Made by a program: the position numbers and the translations under genes. A stretch of DNA of 64,000 nucleotides from Xanthostigma xanthostigma (Eukaryota > Arthropoda > Insecta > Raphidioptera > Raphidiidae). Below the pieces are notes generated by a model. The model saw only the letters and a list, made by a program, of their open reading frames with translations, made no database searches and had not been told where the DNA came from. The stretch spans positions 25,500,001 through 25,564,000 of the forward strand of contig OY754469.1 in NCBI GenBank assembly GCA_963575645.1, written 5' to 3'. This document shows positions 11,001 to 25,578 of the stretch, in pieces. The stretch's first letter is position 1. The number at the start of each line of letters is the position of its first letter.

Positions 11001-12049
11001 ATTCAGGTTTGGATCATTCTCTCATAAGAAAATGCAAACTGCATATTAACCATTATTTTAACGCAGACAAGCAGTTTTTACATGCTTTATGACAATTAGG
11101 GGCAAATGAGTCCTTATAGGCAAAATTGCTTTATTTCATGAAGGTATAACTATTTACACTATAACATTCAGGTTTGGATCATTCTCTCATAAGAAAATGC
11201 AAACTGCATATTATCCATTATTTTAACGCAGACAAGCAGTTTTTACATGCTTTACGACAATTAGGTGCAAATAAGTCCTTATAGGCAAAATTGCCTAATT
11301 TTACAAAGGTAGTTTACTTAAACTATAACATTCAGGTTTAGATCATTCTCTCATAAGAAAATGCAAACTGCATATTAACTATTATTTTAACGCATACAAG
11401 CAGTTTTTACATGCTTTATGACAATTAGGGGCAAATAAGTCCTTATAGGCAAAATTGCTTTATTTCATGAAGGTAAGTCTATTTACACTATGACATTCAG
11501 GTTTGGATCATTCTCTCATAAGAAAATGCAAACTGCATATTAACCATTATTTAAACGCAGACAAGCAGTTTTTACATGCTTTACGACAATTAGGTGCAAA
11601 TGAGTCCTTATAAGCAAAATTGCTTTATTTCATGAGGGTTAGTCTATTTACACTATAACATTTAGGTTTGGATCATTCTCTCATCAGAAAATGCAAACTG
11701 CATATTAACCATTATTTAAACGCAGACAAGCAGTTTTTACATGCTTTACGACAATTAGGTGCAAATAAGTCCTTATAGGCAAAATTGCTTAATTTTACAA
11801 AGGTAGTTTACTTAAACTATAACATTCAGGTTTAGATCATTCTCTCATAAGAAAATGCAAACTGCATATTAACTATTATTTTAACGCATACAAGCAGTTT
11901 TTACATGCTTTATGACAATTAGGTGCAAATGAGTCTTTATAGGCAAAATTGCTTTATTTCATGAGGGTAAGTCTATTTACACTATAACATTCAGGTTTGG
12001 ATCATTCTCTCATAAGAAAATGCAAACTGCATATTAACCATTATTTTAA
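8090..12049. repeat. Mosaic satellite segment
   Basis: The monomer order is f g h, an i/j fusion at 8585, e f g h i j k l m e, an f/y hybrid at 10402 ('acattctttatg', 'aaatacgtcc', then 'atagacaaa' and 'ataacaatc'), z aa bb g h p q h k. Two h-type units (11227 and 11721) share an uncommon loss of one A, giving 'aaaggtagtttactta', and have 'gcctaatttt' or 'gcttaatttt'. The part from 8915 has a close relative about 31.5 kb downstream. Confidence 0.8.
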
Positions 12050-13699
12050 CGCATACAAGCAGTTTTTACATGCTTTATGACAACTAGGGGCGAATGAGTC
12101 CATATAGGCAAAATTGCTTTATTTCATGAAGGTAAGTCTATTTACACTATAACATTTAGGTTTGGATCATTCTCTCATAAGAAAATGCAAACTGCATATT
12201 AACCATTATTTTAACGCAAACAAGCAGTTTTTACATGGTTCACGACAATTGCGTGCAAATGAGTCCTTATAGGCAAAAATGCTTTATTTTACAAAGGTAA
12301 GTCTATTTACACTATAACATTCAGGTTTGGATCATTCTCTCATAAGAAAATGCAAACTGCATATTAACCATTATTTTAACGCTGACAAGCAGTTTTTACA
12401 TGCTTTACGACAATTAGGTGCAAATGAGTCCTTATAAGCAAAATTGTTTTATTTCATGAGGGTTAGTCTATTTACACTATAACATTTAGGTTTGGATCAT
12501 TCTCTCATAAGAAAATGCAAACTGCATATTAACCATTATTTAAACGCAGACAAGCAGTTTTTACATGCTTTACGACAATTAGGTGCAAATGAGTCTTTAT
12601 AAGCAAAATTGCTTTATTTCATGAGGATAAGTCTATTTACACTAGAACATTCAGGTTTGGATCAATCTTTCATAAGAAAATGCAAACTGCATATTAACCA
12701 TTATTTTAACGCAGACAAGCAGTTTTTACATGCTACACGACAATTGCGTGCAAATGAGTCCTTATAGGCAAAATTGCTTTATTTTACAAAAGTAAGTCTA
12801 TTTTTACTATAACATTCAGGTTTTGATCATTCTCTCATAAGAAAATGCAAACTGCATATTAACCATTATTTTAACGCTGACAAGCAGTTTTTACATGCTT
12901 TATGACAATTAGGGGCAAATAGGTCCTTATAGGCAAAATTGCTTTACTTCATGAGGGTTAGTCTATTTACACTATAACATTTAGGTTTGGATCATTCTCT
13001 CATAAGAAAATGCAAACTGCATATTAACCATTATTTTAACGCAGACAAGCAGTTTTTACATGCTTTATGACAATTAGGGGCAAATGAGTCCTTATAGGCA
13101 AAATTGCTTTATTTCATGAAGGTATAACTATTTACACTATAACATTCAGGTTTGGATCATTCTCTCATAAGAAAATGTAATTTGCATATTATCCATTATT
13201 TTAACGCAGACAAGCAGTTTTTACATGCTTTATGACAATTAGGGGCAAATAGGTCCTTATAGGCAAAATTGCTTTACTTCATGAGGGTAAGTCTATTTAC
13301 ACTATAACATTTACGTTTGGATCATTCTCTCATAAGAAAATGCAAACTGCATATTAACCATTATTTTAACGCTGACAAGCAGTTTTTACATGCTTTATGA
13401 CAATTAGGGGCAAATAGGTCCTTATAGGCAAAATTGCTTTACTTCATGAGGGTTAGTCTATTTACACTATAACATTTAGGTTTGGATCATTCTCTCATAA
13501 GAAAATGCAAACTGCATATTAACCATTATTTTAACGCAGACAAGCAGTTTTTACATGCTTTATGACAATTAGGGGCAAATGAGTCTTTATAGGCAAAATT
13601 GCTTTATTTCATTAGGGGAAGTCTATTTACACTATAACATTCAGGTTTGGATCATTCTCTCATAAGAAAATGCAAACTGCATATTAACCATTATTTTAA
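12050..13699. repeat. 10-monomer sub-HOR block (a b c d e f g f f s')
   Basis: These 1,650 bp are exactly ten monomers. The first seven follow the canonical order; then f occurs twice more and is followed by a unit with 'ggggcaaatgagtcttt' and 'cattaggggaag', here called s'. The next copy starts with variant a at 13700. Private marks are 'acatggttcacg' in b (near 12235) and 'catttacgtttgg' in the eighth unit (near 13311). Both recur in the block at 45216-46700. Confidence 0.87.
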
Positions 13700-16600
13700 C
13701 GCATACAAGCAGTTTTTACATGCTTTATGACAACTAGGGGCGAATGAGTCCATATAGGCAAAATTGCTTTATTTCATGAAGGTAAGTCTATTTACACTAT
13801 AACATTTAGGTTTGGATCATTCTCTCATAAGAAAATGCAAACTGCATATTAACCATTATTTTAACGCAAACAAGCAGTTTTTACATGCTTCACGACAATT
13901 GCGTGCAAATGAGTCCTTATAGGCAAAAATGCTTTATTTTACAAAGGTAAGTCTATTTACACTATAACATTCAGGTTTGGATCATTCTCTCATAAGAAAA
14001 TGCAAACTGCATATTAACCATTATTTAAACGCAGACAAGCAGTTTTTACATGCTTTACGACAATTAGGTGCAAATGAGTCCTTATAAGCAAAATTGTTTT
14101 ATTTCATGAGGGTTAGTCTATTTACACTATAACATTTAGGTTTGGATCATTCTCTCATAAGAAAATGCAAACTGCATATTAACCATTATTTAAACGCAGA
14201 CAAGCAGTTTTTACATGCTTTACGACAATTAGGTGCAAATGAGTCTTTATAAGCAAAATTGCTTTATTTCATGAGGATAAGTCTATTTACACTAGAACAT
14301 TCAGGTTTGGATCAATCTTTCATAAGAAAATGCAAACTGCATATTAACCATTATTTTAACGCAGACAAGCAGTTTTTACATGCTACACGACAATTGCGTG
14401 CAAATGAGTCCTTATAGGCAAAATTGCTTTATTTTACAAAAGTAAGTCTATTTTTACTATAACATTCAGGTTTTGATCATTCTCTCATAAGAAAATGCAA
14501 ACTGCATATTAACCATTATTTTAACGCTGACAAGCAGTTTTTACATGCTTTATGACAATTAGGGGCAAATAGGTCCTTATAGGCAAAATTGCTTTACTTC
14601 ATGAGGGTTAGTCTATTTACACTATAACATTTAGGTTTGGATCATTCTCTCATAAGAAAATGCAAACTGCATATTAACCATTATTTTAACGCAGACAAGC
14701 AGTTTTTACATGCTTTATGACAATTAGGGGCAAATGAGTCCTTATAGGCAAAATTGCTTTATTTCATGAAGGTATAACTATTTACACTATAACATTCAGG
14801 TTTGGATCATTCTCTCATAAGAAAATGTAATTTGCATATTATCCATTATTTTAACGCAGACAAGCAGTTTTTACATGCTTTACGACAATTAGGTGCAAAT
14901 AAGTCCTTATAGGCAAAATTGCTTTATTTTACAAAGGTAAGTTTACTTAAACTATAACATTCAGGTTTAGATCATTCTCTCATAAGAAAATGCAAACTGC
15001 ATATTAACTATTATTTTAACGCATACAAGCAGTTTTTACATGCTTTATGACAATTAGGTGCAAATGAGTCTTTATAGGCAAAATTGCTTTTTTTCATGAG
15101 GGTAAGTCTATTTACACTATAACATTCAGGTTTGGATCATTCTCTCATAAGAAAATGCAAACTGCATATTTACTATCATTTTAACGCATACAAGCAGTTT
15201 TTACATGCTTTAGGACAATTAGGTGCAAATAAGTCCTTTTAGGCAAAATTGCTTTATTTTACAAAGGTAAGTTTACTTAAACTATAACATTCAGGTTTAG
15301 ATCATTCTCTCATAAGAAAATGCAAACTGCATAAATTAACTATTATTTTAACGCATACAAGCAGTTTTTACATGCTTTATGACAATTAGGTGCAAATGAG
15401 TCTTTATAGGCAAAATTGCTTTATTTCATGAGGGTAAGTCTATTTACACTATAACATTCAGGTTTGCATCATTCTCTCATAAGAAAATGCAAACTGCATA
15501 TTTACTATCATTTTAACGCATACAAGCAGTTTTTACATGCTTTATGACAATTAGGTGCAAATGAGTCTTTATAGGCAAAATTGCTTTATTTCATGAGGGT
15601 TAGTCTATTTACACTATAACATTTAGGTTTGGATCATTCTCTCATTAGAAAATGCAAACTGCATATTAACCATTATTTAAACGCAGACAAGCAGTTTTTA
15701 CATGCTTTACGACAATTAGGTGCAAATGAGTCTTTATAGGCAAAATTGCTTTATTTCATGAGGATAAGTCTATTTACGCTATACCATTCAGGTTTGGATC
15801 AATCTTTCATAAGAAAATGCAAACTGCATATTAACCATTATTTTAACGCAGACAAGCAGTTTTTACATGCTTTATGACAATTAGGTGCAAATGAGTCTTT
15901 ATAGGCAAAATTGCTTTATTTCATGAGGGTAAGTCTATTTACACTATAACATTCAGGTTTGCATCATTCTCTCATAAGAAAATGCAAACTGCATATTTAC
16001 TATCATTTTAACGCATACAAGCAGTTTTTACATGATTTATGACAATTAGGTGCAAATGAGTCTTTATAAGCAAAATTGCTTTATTTCATGAGGGTAAGTC
16101 TATTTACACTATAACATTCAGGTTTGGATCATTCTTTCATAAGAAAATGCAAACTGCATATTAACCATTATTTTAACGCAGACAAGCAGTTTTTACATGC
16201 TACACGACAATTGCGTGCAAATGAGTCCTTATAGGCAAAATTGCTTTATTTTACAAAAGTAAGTCTATTTTTACTATAACATTCAGGTTTGGATCATTCT
16301 CTCATAAGAAAATGCAAACTGCATATTAACCATTATTTTAACGCATACAAGCAGTTTTTACATGCTTTATGACAATTAGGGTCAAATGAGTCCTTATAGG
16401 CAAAATTGCTTTATTTCATGAAGGTAAGTCTATTTACACTATACCATTCAATTTTGGATCATTCTCTCATAAGAAAATGCAAACTGCATATTAACCATTA
16501 TTTTAACGCATACAAGCAGTTTTTACATGCTTTATGACAATTAGGGTCAAATGAGTCCTTATAGGCAAAATTGCTTTATTTCATGAAGGTAAGTCTATTT

Positions 16601-18647
16601 ACACTATACCATTCAATTTTGGATCATTCTCTCATAAGAAAATGCAAACTGCAAATTAACCATTATTTTAACGCTGACAAGCAGTTTTTACATGCTTTAT
16701 GACAATTAGGGGCAAATAAGTCCTTATAGGCAAAATTGCTTTATTTCATGAAGGTAAGTCTATTTACACTATGACATTCAGGTTTGGATCATTCTCTCAT
16801 AAGAAAATGCAAACTGCATATTAACCATTATTTAAACGCAGACAAGCAGTTTTACATGCTTTACGACAATTAGGTGCAAATGAGTCCTTATAAGCAAAAT
16901 TGCTTTATTTCATGAGGGTTAGTCTATTTACACTATAACATTTAGGTTTGGATCATTCTCTCATCAGAAAATGCAAACTGCATATTAACCATTATTTAAA
17001 CGCAGACAAGCAGTTTTTACATGCTTTACGACAATTAGGTGCAAATGAGTCTTTATAGGCAAAATTGCTTTATTTCATGAGGATAAGTCTATTTACGCTA
17101 TACCATTCAGGTTTGGATCAATCTTTCATAAGAAAATGCAAACTGCATATTAACCATTATTTTAACGCAGACAAGCAGTTTTTACATGCTTTATGACAAT
17201 TAGGTGCAAATGAGTCTTTATAGGCAAAATTGCTTTATTTCATGAGGGTTAGTCTATTTACACTATAACATTTAGGTTTGGATCCTTCTCTCATAAGAAA
17301 ATGCAAACTGCATATTAACCATTATTTTAACGCATACAAGCAGTTTTTACATGCTTTATGACAATTAGGGTCAAATGAGTCATTATAGGCAAAATTGCTT
17401 TATTTCATGAAGGTTAGTCTATTTACACTATACCATTCAATTTTGGATCATTCTCTCATAAGAAAATGCAAACTGCATATTAACCATTATTTAAACGCAG
17501 ACAAGCAGTTTTTACATGCTTTACAATTAGGTGCAAATGAGTCCTTATAAGCAAAATTGCTTTATTTCATGAGGGTTAGTCTATTTACACTATAACATTT
17601 AGGTTTGGATCATTCTCTCATCAGAAAATGCAAACTGCATATTAACCATTATTTAAACGCAGACAAGCAGTTTTTACATGCTTTACGACAATTAGGTGCA
17701 AATGAGTCTTTATAGGCAAAATTGCTTTATTTCATGAGGATAAGTCTATTTACGCTATACCATTTAGGTTTGGATCAATCTTTCATAAGAAAATGCAAAC
17801 TGCATATTAACCATTATTTTAACGCAGACAAGCAGTTTTTACATGCTTTATGACAATTAGGTGCAAATGAGTCTTTATAGGCAAAATTGCTTTATTTCAT
17901 GAGGGTTAGTCTATTTACACTATAACATTTAGGTTTGGATCCTTCTCTCATAAGAAAATGCAAACTGCATATTTACTATCATTTTCACGCAGATAAGCAG
18001 TTTTTACATGCTTCACGACAATTTCGTGCAAATGAGTCCTTATAGGCAAAATTGCTTTATTTTACAAAGGTAAGTCTATTTACACTATAACATTCAGGTT
18101 TGGATCATTCTCTCATAAGAAAATGCAAACTGCATATTAACCATTATTTTAACGCATACAAGCAGTTTTTATATGCTTTATGACAATTAGGGGCAAATGA
18201 GTCTATATAGGCAAAATTGCTTTATTTTACAAAGGTAAGTTTTTCTTAACTATAACATTCAGGTTTAGATCATTCTCTCATAAGAAAATGCAAACTGCAT
18301 ATTAACTATTATTTTAACGCATACAATCAGTTTTTACAAGCTTTATGACAATTAGGTGCAAATGAGTCCTTACAGGCAAAATTGCTTTATTTCATGAGTG
18401 TAAGTCTATTTACACTATAACATTCAGGTTTAGATCATTCTCTCATAAGAAAATGTAAACTGCATATTAACCAATATTTTAACGCAGACAAGCAGTTTTT
18501 ACATGCTTCACGACAATTACGTGCAAATGAGTCCTTATAGGCAAAATTGCTTTATTTTACAAAGGTAAGTCTATTTTTACTATAACAATCAGGTTTAGAT
18601 CATTCTCTCATAAGAAAATGCAAACTGCATATTAACCATTATTTTAA
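13700..18647. repeat. Expanded HOR copy, 30 monomers
   Basis: The order is a to k, then three hybrid or extra units (15517 k/q, 15682 r, 15847 s/k with 'gcatcattc'), l m n o p q r s, then n q r s, then t u v w. Its 4,948 bp equal 30 x 165 - 2. The second q (17496) has a 3-base loss, 'tttacaattagg' for 'tttacgacaattagg'. All 23 canonical types are present, plus seven extra units made by local re-duplication. Confidence 0.83.
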
Positions 18648-20462
18648 CGCATACAAGCAGTTTTTACATGCTTTATGACAACTAGGGGCGAATGAGTCCA
18701 TATAGGCAAAATTGCTTTATTTTATGAAGGTAAGTCTATTTACACTATAACATTTAGGTTTGGATCATTCTCTCATAAGAAAATGCAAACTGCATATTAA
18801 CCATTATTTTAACGCAAACAAGCAGTTTTTACATGCTTCACGACAATTGCGTGCAAATGAGTCCTTATAGGCAAAAATGCTTTATTTTACAAAGGTAAGT
18901 CTATTTACACTATAACATTCAGGTTTGGATCATTCTCTCATAAGAAAATGCAAACTGCATATTAACCATTATTTAAACGCAGACAAGCAGTTTTTACATG
19001 CTTTACGACAATTAGGTGCAAATGAGTCCTTATATGCAAAATTGTTTTATTTCATGAGGGTTAGTCTATTTACACTATAACATTTAGGTTTGGATCATTC
19101 TCTCATAAGAAAATGCAAACTGCATATTAACCATTATTTAAACGCAGACAAGCAGTTTTTACATGCTTTACGACAATTAGGTGCAAATGAGTCTTTATAA
19201 GCAAAATTGCTTTATTTCATGAGGATAAGTCTATTTACACTAGAACATTCAGGTTTGGATCAATCTTTCATAAGAAAATGCAAACTGCATATTAACCATT
19301 ATTTTAACGCAGACAAGCAGTTTTTACATGCTACACGACAATTGCGTGCAAATGAGTCCTTATAGGCAAAAATGCTTTATTTTACAAAGGTAAGTCTATT
19401 TACACTATAACATTCAGGTTTGGATCATTCTCTCATAAGAAAATGCAAACTGCATATTAACCATTATTTTAACGCTGACAAGCAGTTTTTACATGCTTTA
19501 CGACAATTAGGTGCAAATGAGTCCTTATAAGCAAAATTGTTTTATTTCATGAGGGTTAGTCTATTTACACTATAACATTTAGGTTTGGATCATTCTCTCA
19601 TAAGAAAATGCAAACTGCATATTAACCATTATTTAAACGCAGACAAGCAGTTTTTACATGCTTTACGACAATTAGGTGCAAATGAGTCTTTATAAGCAAA
19701 ATTGCTTTATTTCATGAGGATAAGTCTATTTACACTAGAACATTCAGGTTTGGATCAATCTTTCATAAGAAAATGCAAACTGCATATTAACCATTATTTT
19801 AACGCAGACAAGCAGTTTTTACATGCTACACGACAATTGCGTGCAAATGAGTCCTTATAGGCAAAATTGCTTTATTTTACAAAAGTAAGTCTATTTTTAC
19901 TATAACATTCAGGTTTTGATCATTCTCTCATAAGAAAATGCAAACTGCATATTAACCATTATTTTAACGCTGACAAGCAGTTTTTACATGCTTTATGACA
20001 ATTAGGGGCAAATAGGTCCTTATAGGCAAAATTGCTTTACTTCATGAGGGTTAGTCTATTTACACTATAACATTTAGGTTTGGATCATTCTCTCATAAGA
20101 AAATGCAAACTGCATATTAACCATTATTTTAACGCAGACAAGCAGTTTTTACATGCTTTATGACAATGAGGGGCAAATGAGTCCTTATAGGCAAAATTGC
20201 TTTATTTCATGAAGGTATAACTATTTACACTATAACATTCAGGTTTGGATCATTCTCTCATAAGAAAATGTAATTTGCATATTATCCATTATTTTAACGC
20301 AGACAAGCAGTTTTTACATGCTTTATGACAATTAGGGGCAAATAGGTCCTTATAGGCAAAATTGCTTTACTTCATGAGGGTTAGTCTATTTACACTATAA
20401 CATTCAGGTTTGGATCATTCTCTCATAAGAAAATGCAAACTGCATATTAACCATTATTTTAA
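18648..20462. repeat. 11-monomer a-led block in copy I
   Basis: The order is a b c d, an e/b hybrid (19308), c d e f g f. The hybrid starts 'gctacacg' like e but has 'caaaaatgctttattttac' and 'aaaggtaag' like b. The internal c d e repetition indicates a three-to-four-monomer local duplication. The last unit begins like f and ends with 'cattcagg', consistent with fusion of f and s'. The corresponding block in copy II (27724-29703) keeps both units and has 12 monomers. Confidence 0.82.
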
Positions 20463-23400
20463 CGCATACAAGCAGTTTTTACATGCTTTATGACAACTAG
20501 GGGCGAATGAGTCCATATAGGCAAAATTGCTTTATTTCATGAAGGTAAGTCTATTTACACTATAACATTTAGGTTTGGATCATTCTCTCATAAGAAAATG
20601 CAAACTGCATATTAACCATTATTTTAACGCAAACAAGCAGTTTTTACATGCTTCACGACAATTGCGTGCAAATGAGTCTTTATAGGCAAAAATGCTTTAT
20701 TTTACAAAGGTAAGTCTATTTACACTATAACATTCAGGTTTGGATCATTCTCTCATAAGAAAATGCAAACTGCATATTAACCATTATTTAAACGCAGACA
20801 AGCAGTTTTTACATGCTTTACGACAATTAGGTGCAAATGAGTCCTTATAAGCAAAATTGTTTTATTTCATGAGGGTTAGTCTATTTACACTATAACATTT
20901 AGGTTTGGATCATTCTCTCATAAGAAAATGCAAACTGCATATTAACCATTATTTAAACGCAGACAAGCAGTTTTTACATGCTTTACGACAATTAGGTGCA
21001 AATGAGTCTTTATAAGCAAAATTGCTTTATTTCATGAGGATAAGTCTATTTACACTAGAACATTCAGGTTTGGATCAATCTTTCATAAGAAAATGCAAAC
21101 TGCATATTAACCATTATTTTAACGCAGACAAGCAGTTTTTACATGCTACACGACAATTGCGTGCAAATGAGTCCTTATAGGCAAAATTGCTTTATTTTAC
21201 AAAAGTAAGTCTATTTTTACTATAACATTCAGGTTTTGATCATTCTCTCATAAGAAAATGCAAACTGCATATTAACCATTATTTTAACGCTGACAAGCAG
21301 TTTTTACATGCTTTATGACAATTAGGGGCAAATAGGTCCTTATAGGCAAAATTGCTTTACTTCATGAGGGTTAGTCTATTTACACTATAACATTTAGGTT
21401 TGGATCATTCTCTCATAAGAAAATGCAAACTGCATATTAACCATTATTTTAACGCAGACAAGCAGTTTTTACATGCTTTATGACAATTAGGGGCAAATGA
21501 GTCCTTATAGGCAAAATTGCTTTATTTCATGAAGGTATAACTATTTACACTATAACATTCAGGTTTGGATCATTCTCTCATAAGAAAATGTAATTTGCAT
21601 ATTATCCATTATTTTAACGCAGACAAGCAGTTTTTACATGCTTTACGACAATTAGGTGCAAATAAGTCCTTATAGGCAAAATTGCTTTATTTTACAAAGG
21701 TAAGTTTACTTAAACTATAACATTCAGGTTTAGATCATTCTCTCATAAGAAAATGCAAACTGCATATTAACTATTATTTTAACGCATACAAGCAGTTTTT
21801 ACATGCTTTATGACAATTAGGTGCAAATGAGTCTTTATAGGCAAAATTGCTTTTTTTCATGAGGGTAAGTCTATTTACACTATAACATTCAGGTTTGGAT
21901 CATTCTCTCATAAGAAAAAGCAAACTGCATATTTACTATCATTTTAACGCATACAAGCAGTTTTTACATGCTTTAGGACAATTAGGTGCAAATAAGTCCT
22001 TATAGGCAAAATTGCTTTATTTTACAAAGGTAAGTTTACTTAAACTATAACATTCAGGTTTAGATCATTCTCTCATAAGAAAATGCAAACTGCATAAATT
22101 AACTATTATTTTAACGCATACAAGCAGTTTTTACATGCTTTATGACAATTAGGTGCAAATGAGTCTTTATAGGCAAAATTGCTTTATTTCATGAGGGTAA
22201 GTCTATTTACACTATAACATTCAGGTTTGCATCATTCTCTCATAAGAAAATGCAAACTGCATATTTACTATCATTTTAACGCATACAAGCAGTTTTTACA
22301 TGCTTTATGACAATTAGGTGCAAATGAGTCTTTATAGGCAAAATTGCTTTATTTCATGAGGGTTAGTCTATTTACACTATAACATTTAGGTTTGGATCAT
22401 TCTCTCATCAGAAAATGCAAACTGCATATTAACCATTATTTAAACGCAGACAAGCAGTTTTTACATGCTTTACGACAATTAGGTGCAAATGAGTCTTTAT
22501 AGGCAAAATTGCTTTATTTCATGAGGATAAATCTATTTACGCTATACCATTCAGGTTTGGATCAATCTTTCATAAGAAAATGCAAACTGCATATTAACCA
22601 TTATTTTAACGCAGACAAGCAGTTTTTACATGCTTTATGACAATTAGGTGCAAATGAGTCTTTATAGGCAAAATTGCTTTATTTCATGAGGGTAAGTCTA
22701 TTTACACTATAACATTCAGGTTTGCATCATTCTCTCATAAGTAATTGCAAACTGCATATTTACTATCATTTTAACGCATACAAGCAGTTTTTACATGATT
22801 TATGACAATTAGGTGCAAATGAGTCTTTATAAGCAAAATTGCTTTATTTCATGAGGGTAAGTCTATTTACACTATAACATTCAGGTTTGGATCATTCTTT
22901 CATAAGAAAATGCAAACTGCATATTAACCATTATTTTAACGCAGACAAGCAGTTTTTACATGCTACACGACAATTGCGTGCAAATGAGTCCTTATAGGCA
23001 AAATTGCTTTATTTTACAAAAGTAAGTCCATTTTTACTATAACATTCAGGTTTGGATCATTCTCTCATAAGAAAATGCAAACTGCATATTAACCATTATT
23101 TTAACGCATACAAGCAGTTTTTACATGCTTTATGACAATTAGGGTCAAATGAGTCCTTATAGGCAAAATTGCTTTATTTCATGAAGGTAAGTCTATTTAC
23201 ACTATACCATTCAATTTTGGATCATTCTCTCATAAGAAAATGCAAACTGCATATTAACCATTATTTTAACGCATACAAGCAGTTTTTACATGCTTTATGA
23301 CAATTAGGGTCAAATGAGTCCTTATAGGCAAAATTGCTTTATTTCATGAAGGTAAGTCTATTTACACTATACCATTCAATTTTGGATCATTCTCTCATAA

Positions 23401-25578
23401 GAAAATGCAAACTGCAAATTAACCATTATTTTAACGCTGACAAGCAGTTTTTACATGCTTTATGACAATTAGGGGCAAATAAGTCCTTATAGGCAAAATT
23501 GCTTTATTTCATGAAGGTAAGTCTATTTACACTATGACATTCAGGTTTGGATCATTCTCTCATAAGAAAATGCAAACTGCATATTAACCATTATTTAAAC
23601 GCAGACAAGCAGTTTTACATGCTTTACGACAATTAGGTGCAAATGAGTCCTTATAAGCAAAATTGCTTTATTTCATGAGGGTTAGTCTATTTACACTATA
23701 ACATTTAGGTTTGGAACATTCTCTCATCAGAAAATGCAAACTGCATATTAACCATTATTTAAACGCAGACAAGCAGTTTTTACATGCTTTACGACAATTA
23801 GGTGCAAATGAGTCTTTATAGGCAAAATTGCTTTATTTCATGAGGATAAGTCTATTTACGCTATACCATTCAGGTTTGGATCAATCTTTCATAAGAAAAT
23901 GCAAACTGCATATTAACCATTATTTTAACGCAGACAAGCAGTTTTTACATGCTTTATGACAATTAGGTGCAAATGAGTCTTTATAGGCAAAATTGCTTTA
24001 TTTCATGAGGGTTAGTCTATTTACACTATAACATTTAGGTTTGGATCCTTCTCTCATAAGAAAATGCAAACTGCATATTAACCATTATTTTAACGCATAC
24101 AAGCAGTTTTTACATGCTTTATGACAATTAGGGTCAAATGAGTCATTATAGGCAAAATTGCTTTATTTCATGAAGGTTAGTCTATTTACACTATACCATT
24201 CAATTTTGGATCATTCTCTCATAAGAAAATGCAAACTGCATATTAACCATTATTTTAACGCATACAAGCAGTTTTTACTTGCTTTATGACAACTAGGGTC
24301 AAATGAGTCCTTATAGGCAAAATTGCTTTATTTCATGAAGGTAAGTCTATTTACACTATACCATTCAATTTTGGATCATTCTCTCATAAGAAAATGCAAA
24401 CTGCAAATTAACCATTATTTTAACGCTGACAAGCAGTTTTTACATGCTTTATGACAATTAGGGGCAAATAAGTCCTTATAGGCAAAATTGCATTATTTCA
24501 TGAAGGTAAGTCTATTTACACTATGACATTCAGGTTTGGATCATTCTCTCATAAGAAAATGCAAACTGCATATTAACCATTATTTAAACGCAGACAAGCA
24601 GTTTTTACATGCTTTACGACAATTAGGTGCAAATGAGTCCTTATAAGCAAAATTGCTTTATTTCATGAGGGTTAGTCTATTTACACTATAACATTTAGGT
24701 TTGGATCATTCTCTCATCAGAAAATGCAAACTGCATATTAACCATTATTTAAACGCAGACAAGCAGTTTTTACATGCTTTACGACAATTAGGTGCAAATG
24801 AGTCTTTATAGGCAAAATTGCTTTATTTCATGAGGATAAGTCTATTTACGCTATACCATTTAGGTTTGGATCAATCTTTCATAAGAAAATGCAAACTGCA
24901 TATTAACCATTATTTTAACGCAGACAAGCAGTTTTTACATGCTTTATGACAATTAGGTGCAAATGAGTCTTTATAGGCAAAATTGCTTTATTTCATGAGG
25001 GTTAGTCTATTTACACTATAACATTTAGGTTTGGATCCTTCTCTCATAAGAAAATGCAAACTGCATATTTACTATCATTTTCACGCAGATAAGCAGTTTT
25101 TACATGCTTCACGACAATTTCGTGCAAATGAGTCCTTATAGGCAAAATTGCTTTATTTTACAAAGGTAAGTCTATTTACACTATACTATTCAGGTTTGGA
25201 TCATTCTCTCATAAGAAAATGCAAACTGCATATTAACCATTATTTTAACGCATACAATCAGTTTTTACAAGCTTTATGACAATTAGGTGCAAATGAGTCC
25301 TTACAGGCAAAATTGCTTTATTTCATGAGTGTAAGTCTATTTACACTATAACATTCAGGTTTAGATCATTCTCTCATAAGAAAATGTAAACTGCATATTA
25401 ACCAATATTTTAACGCAGACAAGCAGTTTTTACATGCTTCACGACAATTACGTGCAAATGAGTCCTTATAGGCAAAATTGCTTTATTTTACAAAGGTAAG
25501 TCTATTTTTACTATAACAATCAGGTTTAGATCATTCTCTCATAAGAAAATGCAAACTGCATATTAACCATTATTTTAA
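20463..25578. repeat. 31-monomer HOR copy lacking u
   Basis: The order is a to k, k/q, r, s/k, l to s, then n n p q r s, then t v w. Compared with 13700-18647 it keeps an n and a p that the other lost, and it lacks u. Oddities include 'gtaattgc' for 'gaaaatgc' near 22742, which alters the conserved dyad, and 'catgattta' in l. Confidence 0.82.
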
